DNA of 64,000 nucleotides, from assembly GCA_003531585.1 (NCBI GenBank), contig DQFX01000070.1, forward strand, positions 7,085 to 71,084. The letters are read 5' to 3'. Positions within the stretch are counted from its first letter, which is position 1. Each line of letters starts with the position of its first letter. The notes under the pieces were generated by a model. That model saw only the letters and a list, made by a program, of their open reading frames with translations, was not told the DNA's origin and ran no database searches. Below are positions 26,193 to 33,784 of the stretch, piece after piece. A program made the position numbers and the translations under genes. The stretch comes from Oscillospiraceae bacterium (GTDB taxonomy: Bacteria > Bacillota > Clostridia > Oscillospirales > Ruminococcaceae).

Positions 26193-27059
26193 TTACTTGT
26201 TTGAATTTCCATTTTCAAACGGAACGTCTGCGGTGCGTCTCGTCTTCTTCATGGAATTAACGCTGAAGAACGGCGAATCGTCCTGAGCCTGCTTGTCCTC
26301 CGGCATGGAGCGGAACGGCTCTTCTTCTGCGCCTGCGGTCACTGCGGCGGGCTGCTTTTCAGCCTCGGGCTTTGCAGGAGCCGCGGCAGTCTCGTGAGTC
26401 TCAGCGGGCTTTGCCGCCTTCGCCCTTTCGGCTTCGCGCTTCTCAGCCTCCGCGGCGGTCTGCCTTATGTACTCGTTCTCGCACATCTCAGGCAGCTTCG
26501 CGATAAGATCCATATGTGACTTATATGCGGTCAGCAGGCGGTTTCTGTACTCGTCGGCTTCCTTGCGGGTCTTTTGCAGGATATTCTGCTGTATCTCGGT
26601 CTGCTTCTTCATCATCTGGTCGATTTCGTCCGCCTTTGCGCGGGCGTCCTTTACCAGCTTGTCAGCGCGCTCGTTCGACTCTTTCGTCATACGCTTGGCG
26701 TATTCGTCGGCGTCGCTCGTTACCTTGTCGGCCTTCTCCTGGGCTTCCTTGAGCTGCTTCTCTACCGCAGCCTTCGTCTCCTCACGTAGCTTCTCAGCGG
26801 CAGCCTTAGACTCGTTCACGATCTGGTTGCCCTGCTTCTGTGCAAGCAGAAGGGCGTCCTTCAGCGCGTCTTCGTCATCGCGGTACTCACGTATCTTGTC
26901 GGCAAGCACCTCCAGCTTCCTTTCAAGCTCGTTCTTGTCCTTCTGGAGCTGCGCGAACTCGCTTGAAAGCTCCCTCAGGAACTCATCGACATCATCAGTC
27001 TTATAGCCGTTGAAGGTCGCTTTTTCAAAGCGCCTGGACAGAATATCCTTTGCATTCAT
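26193..27059 (-). CDS. divIVA: DivIVA-domain cell-division protein
   Basis: DivIVA binds negatively curved membrane at the division site and poles and organises other proteins there. The N-terminal DivIVA domain of about 65 residues (ILSRRFEKATFNGYKTDDVDEFLREL) is followed by a long coiled coil up to about residue 190 (ELERKLEVLADKIREY, AAAEKLREETKAAVEKQLKEA), then a low-complexity Ala/Lys/Glu/Pro tail. The 288 residues exceed the Bacillus protein (164). GAAGGGAAG precedes the ATG. Position downstream of sepF-ylmH and upstream of ileS matches other Firmicutes. Confidence 0.95.
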   Translation of the reverse strand: MNAKDILSRRFEKATFNGYKTDDVDEFLRELSSEFAQLQKDKNELERKLEVLADKIREYRDDEDALKDALLLAQKQGNQIVNESKAAAEKLREETKAAVEKQLKEAQEKADKVTSDADEYAKRMTKESNERADKLVKDARAKADEIDQMMKKQTEIQQNILQKTRKEADEYRNRLLTAYKSHMDLIAKLPEMCENEYIRQTAAEAEKREAERAKAAKPAETHETAAAPAKPEAEKQPAAVTAGAEEEPFRSMPEDKQAQDDSPFFSVNSMKKTRRTADVPFENGNSNK

Positions 27060-27129
27060 GCTGATACTTCCCTTCTCTGAATCCCCGGTCTATGCGGGGC
27101 GGACATGCGCCGTAATATGTCTCGTCTTT

Positions 27130-27885
27130 TCAGACGTATTTTTCGATAGTAATGCGGAGCTTCCCCTTTCGGGTCTCCCCGTTGATTCCGGTCAGGCGGT
27201 ACCTGCCGCTTCCCCGGATTGATAAGATGGTGTTTTCCCTCACCTCTGCGCTTACGTTGGTGCAGGGAGTGTGATCCGCGCTCACCATGCCTGATTTTAT
27301 AAGAGCTGCGGACTTTTCTCTGGATGTATTCGCCGCGGCAGCAACGATGCAGTCCAACCTCAGCGACGAAACGGTAACGTCCCTTCGCTCCATTTTCTGC
27401 TCCGGGAGCGGCTTGGTAATGCCGACCTCCGCGGTAACACCGACTCTGCCTATCCTGTCCACGCGGGAGACAAGTTCAATAGCGGTCTCATAAACGAAAA
27501 CCACCGCATAGCCCTCCGCGACAAGGATATCCCCGAGCAGCTCCCGCTTTATTTCAAGCGAGAGCAGCGCTCCGAGGAATTCTCTGTGTGTAAGTTTGTC
27601 GCTCTTTCGGAAAGTGAAAGTCACCGCCCCCACCGGGAACACGTCCTCCTGGGACATTTCCTGCGCGTACGTGCCTTCCAGCACTCCGCAGACAGTTCTT
27701 GCCGCACCGTCGTAGCCGCCGAAGAAAGCAAGCTCTCCCCTGACGGCGTACCTTGCGACCGCCGCTTCACGTTCGTTCAGGAACATGGAGAACCGCGGAA
27801 CGCCTGACTTTACAGCCAGTCTCTGCATATCGGCGATGTGCGCGGAAAGGTAACGTTCTTCCTCGCTGAGCGTACCGGGGTTCAT
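27130..27885 (-). CDS. ylmH: YlmH-family S4-domain RNA-binding protein
   Basis: This 251-residue protein has an N-terminal region with the family's FGGYDGAARTV and PVGAVTFTFRKSDKLTHREFLGALLSLEIKRELLGDIL motifs, and a C-terminal S4 RNA-binding domain (VSSLRLDCIVAAAANTSREKSAALIKSGMVSADHTP). YlmH acts in ribosome rescue with peptidyl-tRNA in Bacillus. Its ATG shares one base with the sepF stop. The usual ylmG gene is missing between sepF and ylmH. Confidence 0.93.
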   Translation of the reverse strand: MNPGTLSEEERYLSAHIADMQRLAVKSGVPRFSMFLNEREAAVARYAVRGELAFFGGYDGAARTVCGVLEGTYAQEMSQEDVFPVGAVTFTFRKSDKLTHREFLGALLSLEIKRELLGDILVAEGYAVVFVYETAIELVSRVDRIGRVGVTAEVGITKPLPEQKMERRDVTVSSLRLDCIVAAAANTSREKSAALIKSGMVSADHTPCTNVSAEVRENTILSIRGSGRYRLTGINGETRKGKLRITIEKYV

Positions 27886-28337
27886 CAGAACTCCTCGCCG
27901 TCGAGCATATCTCCGCTGATCTCAACGGTGCTGGGTGTAATGGAATATGTGCACTCGGCAACTCTTACGATTCTGCCGTCGATAGCAGCGCATACGCCTG
28001 CCATGAAGTCAACGATCCTCTTTCTGGAATCAACGCTGTTTACCTTCTCAAGGTTGAGAATAACGCTCTTGTTCTCTCTGAGGAAGCGTACCGGCTCCTT
28101 CATGATCTCCTCGTACTTTGTGGGCTGAACGATCTTTACGGAAGCGTTCTGGAGCGAGTTGGAAGCCTTCAGGCTGATCACCTTGTCGCTTGTTCTGGGT
28201 GCTGAAAAACGAGGTGCCTCAGCCTCAGCCTGAGTAACGGCGGAGCTGGAGGTGTCGTAGCCTTCGTCCTCGTAGCCTTCCTCGTCGTACTCGGCGTCGC
28301 TCTGTCTGAACCTCGATAAGATGTCGCTTAATGCCAT
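27885..28337 (-). CDS. sepF: SepF cell-division protein
   Basis: SepF links FtsZ filaments to the membrane during septum formation. The 150-residue protein begins with a short segment (MALSDILSRFR) that fits the amphipathic membrane helix, then an acidic linker, then the SepF/DUF552 domain (PTKYEEIMKEPVRFLRENKSVILNLEKVNSVDSRKRIVDFMAGV). GGGAGGAAATTATT precedes the ATG. It is in the standard yggS(ylmE)-sepF order. Confidence 0.95.
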   Translation of the reverse strand: MALSDILSRFRQSDAEYDEEGYEDEGYDTSSSAVTQAEAEAPRFSAPRTSDKVISLKASNSLQNASVKIVQPTKYEEIMKEPVRFLRENKSVILNLEKVNSVDSRKRIVDFMAGVCAAIDGRIVRVAECTYSITPSTVEISGDMLDGEEF

Positions 28338-28353
28338 AATAATTTCCTCCCAA

Positions 28354-29073
28354 TTATAAATATTTTCTGTATCCGAACAGACCTGACCCTATCCGGACAA
28401 TTGTGGACCCATGCTTTACCGCCGTTTCGTAATCTCCTGACATCCCCATGGAGAGAGTATCGAAACTGCCGTTCCTGTTGACCGCCTTATCAGCACGCAG
28501 GTCTCCGAAAAGGCGCTGCATAGCCTCAAAAGTGTCCTCGCCGCAGCCAGGCGGCGGTATCGTCATCAGACCTCTCAGCCTGATATGCGGAAGTTCTCCT
28601 ATCTGCGCGCAGAATTCCGCAGCACTTTCCGGGGTTATTCCTCCTTTTGTTTCCTCCCCGCCGATGTTTATTTCAGCGAGTATATCCATGTCCAGACCAT
28701 GCTGATCTGCCCTGCGGCTGATCTCCTCAGCGAGATGAACGCTGTCCACGGAATGGATCATTGAAACCTTGTCTATGATGTACTTTACCTTGTTGGTCTG
28801 CAAACCGCCAATGAAATGAACCTCAGCCGGCGAATAGCTCTCCCGCTTGTCCAGAAACTCCTGCACGCGGTTCTCGCCCAGCAGGTCTATTCCCAGACCC
28901 ACGGCATAATTTATGCGCTCCGGGTCGACCGTCTTGGTCACTGCCATCAGGCGAACTTCGTCCGTCCTTCCCGCGGCTGTCTTTGCCTTTTCTATGTTTT
29001 CACAGATCCTGGCATAGCTTTCTTTGATGTCGTCAAAGCTAGTCTGCGTATTACTCAACAACTTTTCCTTCAT
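28354..29073 (-). CDS. PLP-homeostasis protein, YggS/YlmE family
   Basis: This 239-residue protein binds pyridoxal phosphate and keeps the free PLP pool and amino-acid balance in order; it has no known enzyme reaction. The family motifs MAVTKTVDPERINYAVGLGIDLLGENRVQEF (PLP Lys in AVTKT), HFIGGLQTNKVKYI, SVDS and SMGMSGDYETAVKHGSTIVRIGSGLFG are all present. It overlaps the upstream HlyD-like gene by 23 bp from the ATG at 29073; a TTG at 29058 preceded by AAGGAAAA is an alternative start. It sits in the ylmE position before sepF. Confidence 0.95.
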   Translation of the reverse strand: MKEKLLSNTQTSFDDIKESYARICENIEKAKTAAGRTDEVRLMAVTKTVDPERINYAVGLGIDLLGENRVQEFLDKRESYSPAEVHFIGGLQTNKVKYIIDKVSMIHSVDSVHLAEEISRRADQHGLDMDILAEINIGGEETKGGITPESAAEFCAQIGELPHIRLRGLMTIPPPGCGEDTFEAMQRLFGDLRADKAVNRNGSFDTLSMGMSGDYETAVKHGSTIVRIGSGLFGYRKYL

Positions 29074-30271
29074 ACAGATCCTTGCCTTCTGTTACAATTT
29101 TATCGTAGAGCTTCAGATAGCCGTCGTCCGCTTCCTGGGTGCAGATTATGTAATCCTCGCCCCAGTACTCAACGTTGACCTTTCTGAACACAAGCTTGCC
29201 GCCCTGCACGATGAAAACTCCGCGCACATCGTCGTCGGTATAGCGCAGAGCGCTCTTTGATATTCTCAGACCTCCGTAGCTGTTCACGATGTACTTGAAC
29301 TGCGCGGTGCGTCCGGACGCCACCGAAGCGGTCAGCGTATCGCACTCGAAAACGTACACAGCGGTTCCGTCGCCGCGGCCGGAATCGGTTATCGACACCA
29401 CCTCGGCGGAGATCGGAGTCGGGTCGCTGGAAACTCTCAGCGTGACCTCGCCTCCCTCGTTGCAGCCGAAAAGCTGCGACGAATCCATCACGGCGGCTAC
29501 ACGCCAGCGGTAGTCCGCAATGAGCTTCCCTACCTCGCTGGAGCTTGAACCGAGATCAGGCTTGTCAAGTATCTCCTCGATCCGATCCGCTGTGATAGTG
29601 GTGGAATCTTCGATGCTCAGCTTGTCCTCGTAGCCGTCAACGCTGCTTACGAAGTAGCCCGCGCCGCCCGCCTCAATGTCCTGCACATCGCCGGACAGCA
29701 TGGCTTCAAGCTGTGACGCGCGGCTCCTCAGGGAGCTTATCTTTGATTCGTAGCTTGCAATGTCTCCGCGGGATATCTCGCGCTTTGACAGTACGCCCAG
29801 CATCGCGTTTTCCTGTGCCTGAGCCGAGGAATAATCTCCGTCTATCAGGCTTTCAAGTATCAGCGAATGCCGCTCGTTTATCTGGCTCGAAATAGTCTCA
29901 AGCTGATTATTGTCTGTGCCCACAAGGCGCTGAGCGTCGGTAAGCACCGCTATCTGCTCGTTTATCTTCTCTATCTCGCTGCGGCGTTCTATATCCGCTT
30001 CGCTGCGGTAACGTCTCGCGATGACCGAGCTTTTTCCGACCTTGGAGCCGTCCGAATGCTCGTAATCAACAACGCCTGTGCCGCTGTTATGGATCACCGT
30101 CTCATCGCGCAGGAACACGCCCTCGAACGGTATGTCCTCCGTCATGCTGTAGGTGAACGCGGTCTCCGTGGTCACCTTTTCTCCGCCGGCAAAAAAGGCC
30201 TGACCGACAAAGAAAATCAGCACGAAAACGGACAGCACAAAGACAATGATAGAGGTCCATGCGGAATCCAT
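29051..30271 (-). CDS. HlyD-like membrane-fusion (adaptor) protein
   Basis: This 406-residue protein has an N-terminal transmembrane helix (residues 7-27) and an outer part with a barrel-sandwich-like segment (GVFLRDETVIHNSGTGVVDYEHSDGSKVGKSSVIA), a coiled coil of about 100 residues, and a C-terminal beta-barrel region (SKSALRYTDDDVRGVFIVQGGKLVFRKVNV). This is the plan of HlyD/RND adaptor proteins, which couple transporters across the envelope. There is no partner transporter nearby, so in this cluster it may act in cell-envelope assembly. Its ATG shares one base with the hfq stop. Confidence 0.8.
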   Translation of the reverse strand: MDSAWTSIIVFVLSVFVLIFFVGQAFFAGGEKVTTETAFTYSMTEDIPFEGVFLRDETVIHNSGTGVVDYEHSDGSKVGKSSVIARRYRSEADIERRSEIEKINEQIAVLTDAQRLVGTDNNQLETISSQINERHSLILESLIDGDYSSAQAQENAMLGVLSKREISRGDIASYESKISSLRSRASQLEAMLSGDVQDIEAGGAGYFVSSVDGYEDKLSIEDSTTITADRIEEILDKPDLGSSSSEVGKLIADYRWRVAAVMDSSQLFGCNEGGEVTLRVSSDPTPISAEVVSITDSGRGDGTAVYVFECDTLTASVASGRTAQFKYIVNSYGGLRISKSALRYTDDDVRGVFIVQGGKLVFRKVNVEYWGEDYIICTQEADDGYLKLYDKIVTEGKDLYEGKVVE

Positions 30272-30516
30272 TACTCTTCTTCAGCCTTCTCGTAGGCGTC
30301 GAGGATAGAAATAGGCTTGAGGGGTGTTATCGTGGAAATAGCATGCTTATAAATAAGGTTCTGCTTTCCATCGGTGTCAAGAATGACTGTATAGTTGTCG
30401 AATCCCTTCACCACGCCCTTGAACTGGAATCCGTTAGTGATGTAGATAGTTACCGGGATCCTGTCCTTTCTTGCCTGATTCAGGAAAACGTCCTGTAAAT
30501 TAATGTCCTTTGCCAT
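30271..30516 (-). CDS. hfq: RNA chaperone Hfq
   Basis: This 81-residue hexamer-forming Sm-like protein binds small RNAs and U-rich and A-rich RNA. The Sm1 motif ([21 protein letters not shown]) and Sm2 motif ([12 protein letters not shown]) are intact, with [21 protein letters not shown] at the start. GGTGGTTAATT precedes the ATG. It follows miaA as in other bacteria. Its leader has its own promoter and hairpin, so hfq begins a transcript into the division cluster. Confidence 0.97.
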   Translation of the reverse strand: MAKDINLQDVFLNQARKDRIPVTIYITNGFQFKGVVKGFDNYTVILDTDGKQNLIYKHAISTITPLKPISILDAYEKAEEE

Positions 30517-30552
30517 AATTAACCACCTTTTCTTTCTCTGTAGTCAATAGGT

Positions 30553-30571
30553 GAAGCATTCCCCATGCTTC
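30553..30571 (-). repeat. Hairpin in the hfq leader
   Basis: A perfect 7-bp stem (GAAGCAT/ATGCTTC) with a five-base loop lies about 40 bp before the hfq start. It could shield the upstream part of the leader or be a binding site. Confidence 0.5.
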
Positions 30572-30642
30572 AATTGGTAAATATAGGAGCATAATATGCC
30601 ACAAACGAGGTGCAAATGCGCATAGATATTCCTATATAGACT

Positions 30643-30651
30643 AGTATAGCA
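30643..30651 (-). promoter_or_regulatory. Extended -10 promoter of hfq
   Basis: TGCTATACT on the minus strand (TATACT at 30643-30648 preceded by TGC) is a good extended -10 element. The -35 region is poorly matched in the T-rich upstream stretch. The gap 30517-30775 holds no convincing gene. Confidence 0.5.
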
Positions 30652-30775
30652 TACTTTTTCAAAAAAAGCTATAACTTTTTTAACTTTTTTCAAAAAAATA
30701 TAGAAAAACTTCGTTAAAATCCGCAAAAAACCGGAATAATGCCCTATGCGATACCATATACTGTATATTTCCGGT

Positions 30776-31705
30776 TCATTTTTCTCTTTCGATGATCTCA
30801 CGTGCCGCTGAAATCACATCCGGAAGTCCCTCCCCGGGTTGAATAATTATCCTGCTGAACCTGCTGTCCCGGCGGAACCATGTAAGCTGCCGCTTCGCAT
30901 ACTGCCGCGTGCGGAGCTTCAGTTCCTCAACGCACTCCTCAAGCGATTTTTCTCCGCGGAAATACGGGTACAGCTCCTTGCAGCCTATAGCCTGAGCCGC
31001 AGTGGGGCGGTCGGGCTGTTCGAAACAGCGGCGCGCCTCCTGCTCCAGTCCGTTTTTCAACATTATGTCAACACGGCGGTTTATCCGCTCATGGAGCAGC
31101 TCCCGCGGCTCAAAATCCAGGGTCAGCAGAATGAACTCATACGGCGACGGCGCGTTCCTTGACTCACGCTTCGCCTGCGCGATGGTATGACCCGTCGTTT
31201 TGTAGACCTCCAGAGCGCGTATCACCCGGGACACGTTGTTCTCGTGTAGCTCCGCCGCCGTCTCCGGGTCGACCTCGCGGAGCTTTTCAAGCAGCGCCGC
31301 AGCGCCGTTTTCCTCCGCAAATCTGCGAAGCTCGCCGCGATAGGCGTAGTCGCACTCCGAATCGTCGAACTGGAGATTATCCACGAACGACGAAATGTAA
31401 AGCCCGGTGCCGCCGCATATTACCGGAGTTTTCCCACGGGCGAGGATATCGTCGGCGCATTTCCCCGCCATGCCGACCCACTCCGCGACTGAAAAGCTCT
31501 GCGAGGGGTCAAGAAAATTCATCAGGTGATGAGGTATTCCCTGCTGCTCCTCCGGGGTTGCCTTTGCGCTTGCGACGTCCATATCTGTGTAGATCTGCAT
31601 GCTGTCCGCGGAGATGACCTCCCCGCCGTACAGCTTCGCAAGCTCGACCGCAAGAGCCGTTTTGCCGGAGGCAGTCGGGCCGCTCACCACTATTATCTTG
31701 TTCAT
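30776..31705 (-). CDS. miaA: tRNA dimethylallyltransferase
   Basis: It adds an isopentenyl group to A37 of tRNAs reading UNN codons, the first step before MiaB thiomethylation. The 309-residue protein has the P-loop GPTASGKTALAVELA, the substrate-binding DSMQIYTDMDVASAKAT, HHLMNFLDP, CGGTGLYI, and the C-terminal TRQYAKRQLTWFRRD motif. GGAGGCAGT precedes the ATG. It lies downstream of mutL, 16 bp away, and upstream of hfq, the common mutS-mutL-miaA-hfq order. Confidence 0.97.
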   Translation of the reverse strand: MNKIIVVSGPTASGKTALAVELAKLYGGEVISADSMQIYTDMDVASAKATPEEQQGIPHHLMNFLDPSQSFSVAEWVGMAGKCADDILARGKTPVICGGTGLYISSFVDNLQFDDSECDYAYRGELRRFAEENGAAALLEKLREVDPETAAELHENNVSRVIRALEVYKTTGHTIAQAKRESRNAPSPYEFILLTLDFEPRELLHERINRRVDIMLKNGLEQEARRCFEQPDRPTAAQAIGCKELYPYFRGEKSLEECVEELKLRTRQYAKRQLTWFRRDSRFSRIIIQPGEGLPDVISAAREIIEREK

Positions 31706-31721
31706 ACTGCCTCCCTGTTTA

Positions 31722-33695
31722 TTATGTAACTCTGCCGAAATATCTCTCTATCTGCTTGCGTGATATCTGCGTCATGACCGGTCTGCCGTGCGGGCAGTAA
31801 CGAATATCCGGGTTGTTGAATACCTCCTGAGCCAGCACCTGAAGCTCCAGGATATCGTTATCCTCGTTGCCGCGTATTGAAGCCTTGCAGGCGACGGTGT
31901 GCAGCATATCGTCGAAAAGCTCGCCCTCTGCATTGGTGTTGCCCTGAGAAACTATCTTCGCGATACACTCGACTATCTCAGCCGGAGGTACCTTGTCCAG
32001 CATCTGCGGAAGCCCGGTCACACGCGCTTTTCCGTCGGTGAATTCCATTATGATTCCCACCTGCGCGAGCTTGTCGGCGTACTCCGACATTCCATTGAAC
32101 TCCTCCGGCGTGAGGTAGACCTCCTCCGGCTGCATGAGAAGCTGCGCGGAGCTGTCGAACCCCTTTTTCAGCCGCTCGAAATTAACACGCTCGTGCGCCG
32201 CATGCTTGTCAATAAGTATCATTCCCTCGGTGGACTCGCACACGATGTAGGTCTTGAAAAGCTCGCCGACTACGCGTATCTGCTCCTTCGGCCGCTCCTG
32301 CGGAATTTCCGGAGTCGGCTCCTGCGGAACAGATTCCGGCTTCTTCGCGAACGATTTCTCAGAGAGGAACGCGAAGCCCGGCAGGTCGGAAAGCGGAGTT
32401 TCCCTCGGCTCCGGCTTCTTTGCCGGGACAAGCTCCGGCATGTAGGTCTGTTCCGCCGCCGGAAGCGGCTGCGTGAACTGCGCGGGCTGCGGAGTTTCCT
32501 GGCGGAGCGTGAATTTCGGAGGCTCCCGCTTCTCCTGCGGGTAGATCACTGCGTCCCGTCCGGAGGGTATCGGCATGGTTTTAGGAGGTTCCTCTATGAC
32601 CTGCGCGGATGCTGTCCGCAGCGGCTCCGAGGACCTTGCGCGCTCCGGCTGCGGAATATTTTCGGCGCGGGCGGGGGTTGTGTTAAGTTTTATCTCGCGG
32701 CTCTCGTCGTAGCCCATCAGCGCGTTCTTCACCGCGAAGTACACCGCGTCGAAAACTATCTTCTCGTTGGTGAACCGCACCTCGGTCTTGGTCGGGTGGA
32801 TATTAGCGTCCACCTGCGACGGGTCGGTATTAACGCAAAGCACGCAGGACGGGAACTTCCCCACCATGATCGTGTTGCGGAATGCTTCCTCAAGCGCAGC
32901 GCAGCACAGCGGACTTTTCACGCTGCGCCCGTTCACGAAGAAATTCTGCATCGAACGGTTCGCCCGGGTGAACAGCGGAGAGGACACGTACCCCGTCACC
33001 GCCGTGTTCTGGTAGACGTTCTCCACCGGGATAAGCCCCGCCGCGAACTGCTTCCCGAACACCGCGTATACCGCGCTGTAATACTCGCCGTCGCCGCTGG
33101 AGAGCATTGTCTGCCTGCCGTCCCTGATGAACCTGAACGATATCCCAGGGTGGCTGAGCGCCAGCTTCTCAATGACCGAAGCGCAGTAGTTGCCCTCGGT
33201 CACGTCCTTTTTCAGGAACTTCAGACGCGCCGGAGTATTGTAGAACAGGTCGCGGATTATTATTGTAGTGCCGTCCGCGCAGCCAGCCCGGTCGTACTCC
33301 ACCGGCTCGCCTGCCTCTATGCGGTAAATGCTGCCTAACTGATCCTCGCGCTGCTTTGTCAGCAGCTCCACGCGGCTGACCGCGCATACGGAGGCGAGAG
33401 CCTCACCGCGGAAGCCCAGCGTATTTATGCTGTCGAGGTCGTCCTGCGTGTAGACCTTACTTGTGGCATGCCGCATGAACGCGGTCGGTATATCCTCGTG
33501 GGAGATCCCGCAGCCGTCGTCCGTCACGCGAAGGTAGGATATTCCGCCGCGCTTGATCTCCACGGTTATCGAGGCAGCCCCCGCGTCGATGGAATTTTCC
33601 GCAAGCTCCTTTATCACCGAGGAGGGGCGCTCTATGACCTCTCCGGCGGCGATAAGCTCGTATACGCTCTTGTCGAGCAGGTTGATTTTTGGCAT
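31722..33695 (-). CDS. mutL: DNA mismatch repair protein MutL, endonuclease type
   Basis: MutL couples mismatch recognition to strand cleavage. The 657-residue protein has the GHKL ATPase motifs (ELAENSIDAGA, DDGCGI, TLGFRGEALAS), a low-complexity Pro/Glu-rich linker (residues about 355-450), and a C-terminal nuclease domain with DKHAAHERVNFE, ACKASIRGN and CPHGRPV motifs. The CPHGRP and DKHA motifs mark the endonuclease form found in bacteria without MutH. It follows mutS. Confidence 0.97.
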   Translation of the reverse strand: MPKINLLDKSVYELIAAGEVIERPSSVIKELAENSIDAGAASITVEIKRGGISYLRVTDDGCGISHEDIPTAFMRHATSKVYTQDDLDSINTLGFRGEALASVCAVSRVELLTKQREDQLGSIYRIEAGEPVEYDRAGCADGTTIIIRDLFYNTPARLKFLKKDVTEGNYCASVIEKLALSHPGISFRFIRDGRQTMLSSGDGEYYSAVYAVFGKQFAAGLIPVENVYQNTAVTGYVSSPLFTRANRSMQNFFVNGRSVKSPLCCAALEEAFRNTIMVGKFPSCVLCVNTDPSQVDANIHPTKTEVRFTNEKIVFDAVYFAVKNALMGYDESREIKLNTTPARAENIPQPERARSSEPLRTASAQVIEEPPKTMPIPSGRDAVIYPQEKREPPKFTLRQETPQPAQFTQPLPAAEQTYMPELVPAKKPEPRETPLSDLPGFAFLSEKSFAKKPESVPQEPTPEIPQERPKEQIRVVGELFKTYIVCESTEGMILIDKHAAHERVNFERLKKGFDSSAQLLMQPEEVYLTPEEFNGMSEYADKLAQVGIIMEFTDGKARVTGLPQMLDKVPPAEIVECIAKIVSQGNTNAEGELFDDMLHTVACKASIRGNEDNDILELQVLAQEVFNNPDIRYCPHGRPVMTQISRKQIERYFGRVT

Positions 33696-33784
33696 TAGTG
33701 CTCCGTTCTAAGCCCGTTACGGGCAATACAAAATCGCTGGATCAAATACAGATCACAGACGCGCTTCACGGATTATTACAGCGA

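Noticed and set aside
30544..30801. 85-residue minus-strand frame between miaA and hfq
   Set aside because: It overlaps the miaA end and covers the hfq promoter and leader; no ribosome binding site and composition is that of AT-rich spacer.
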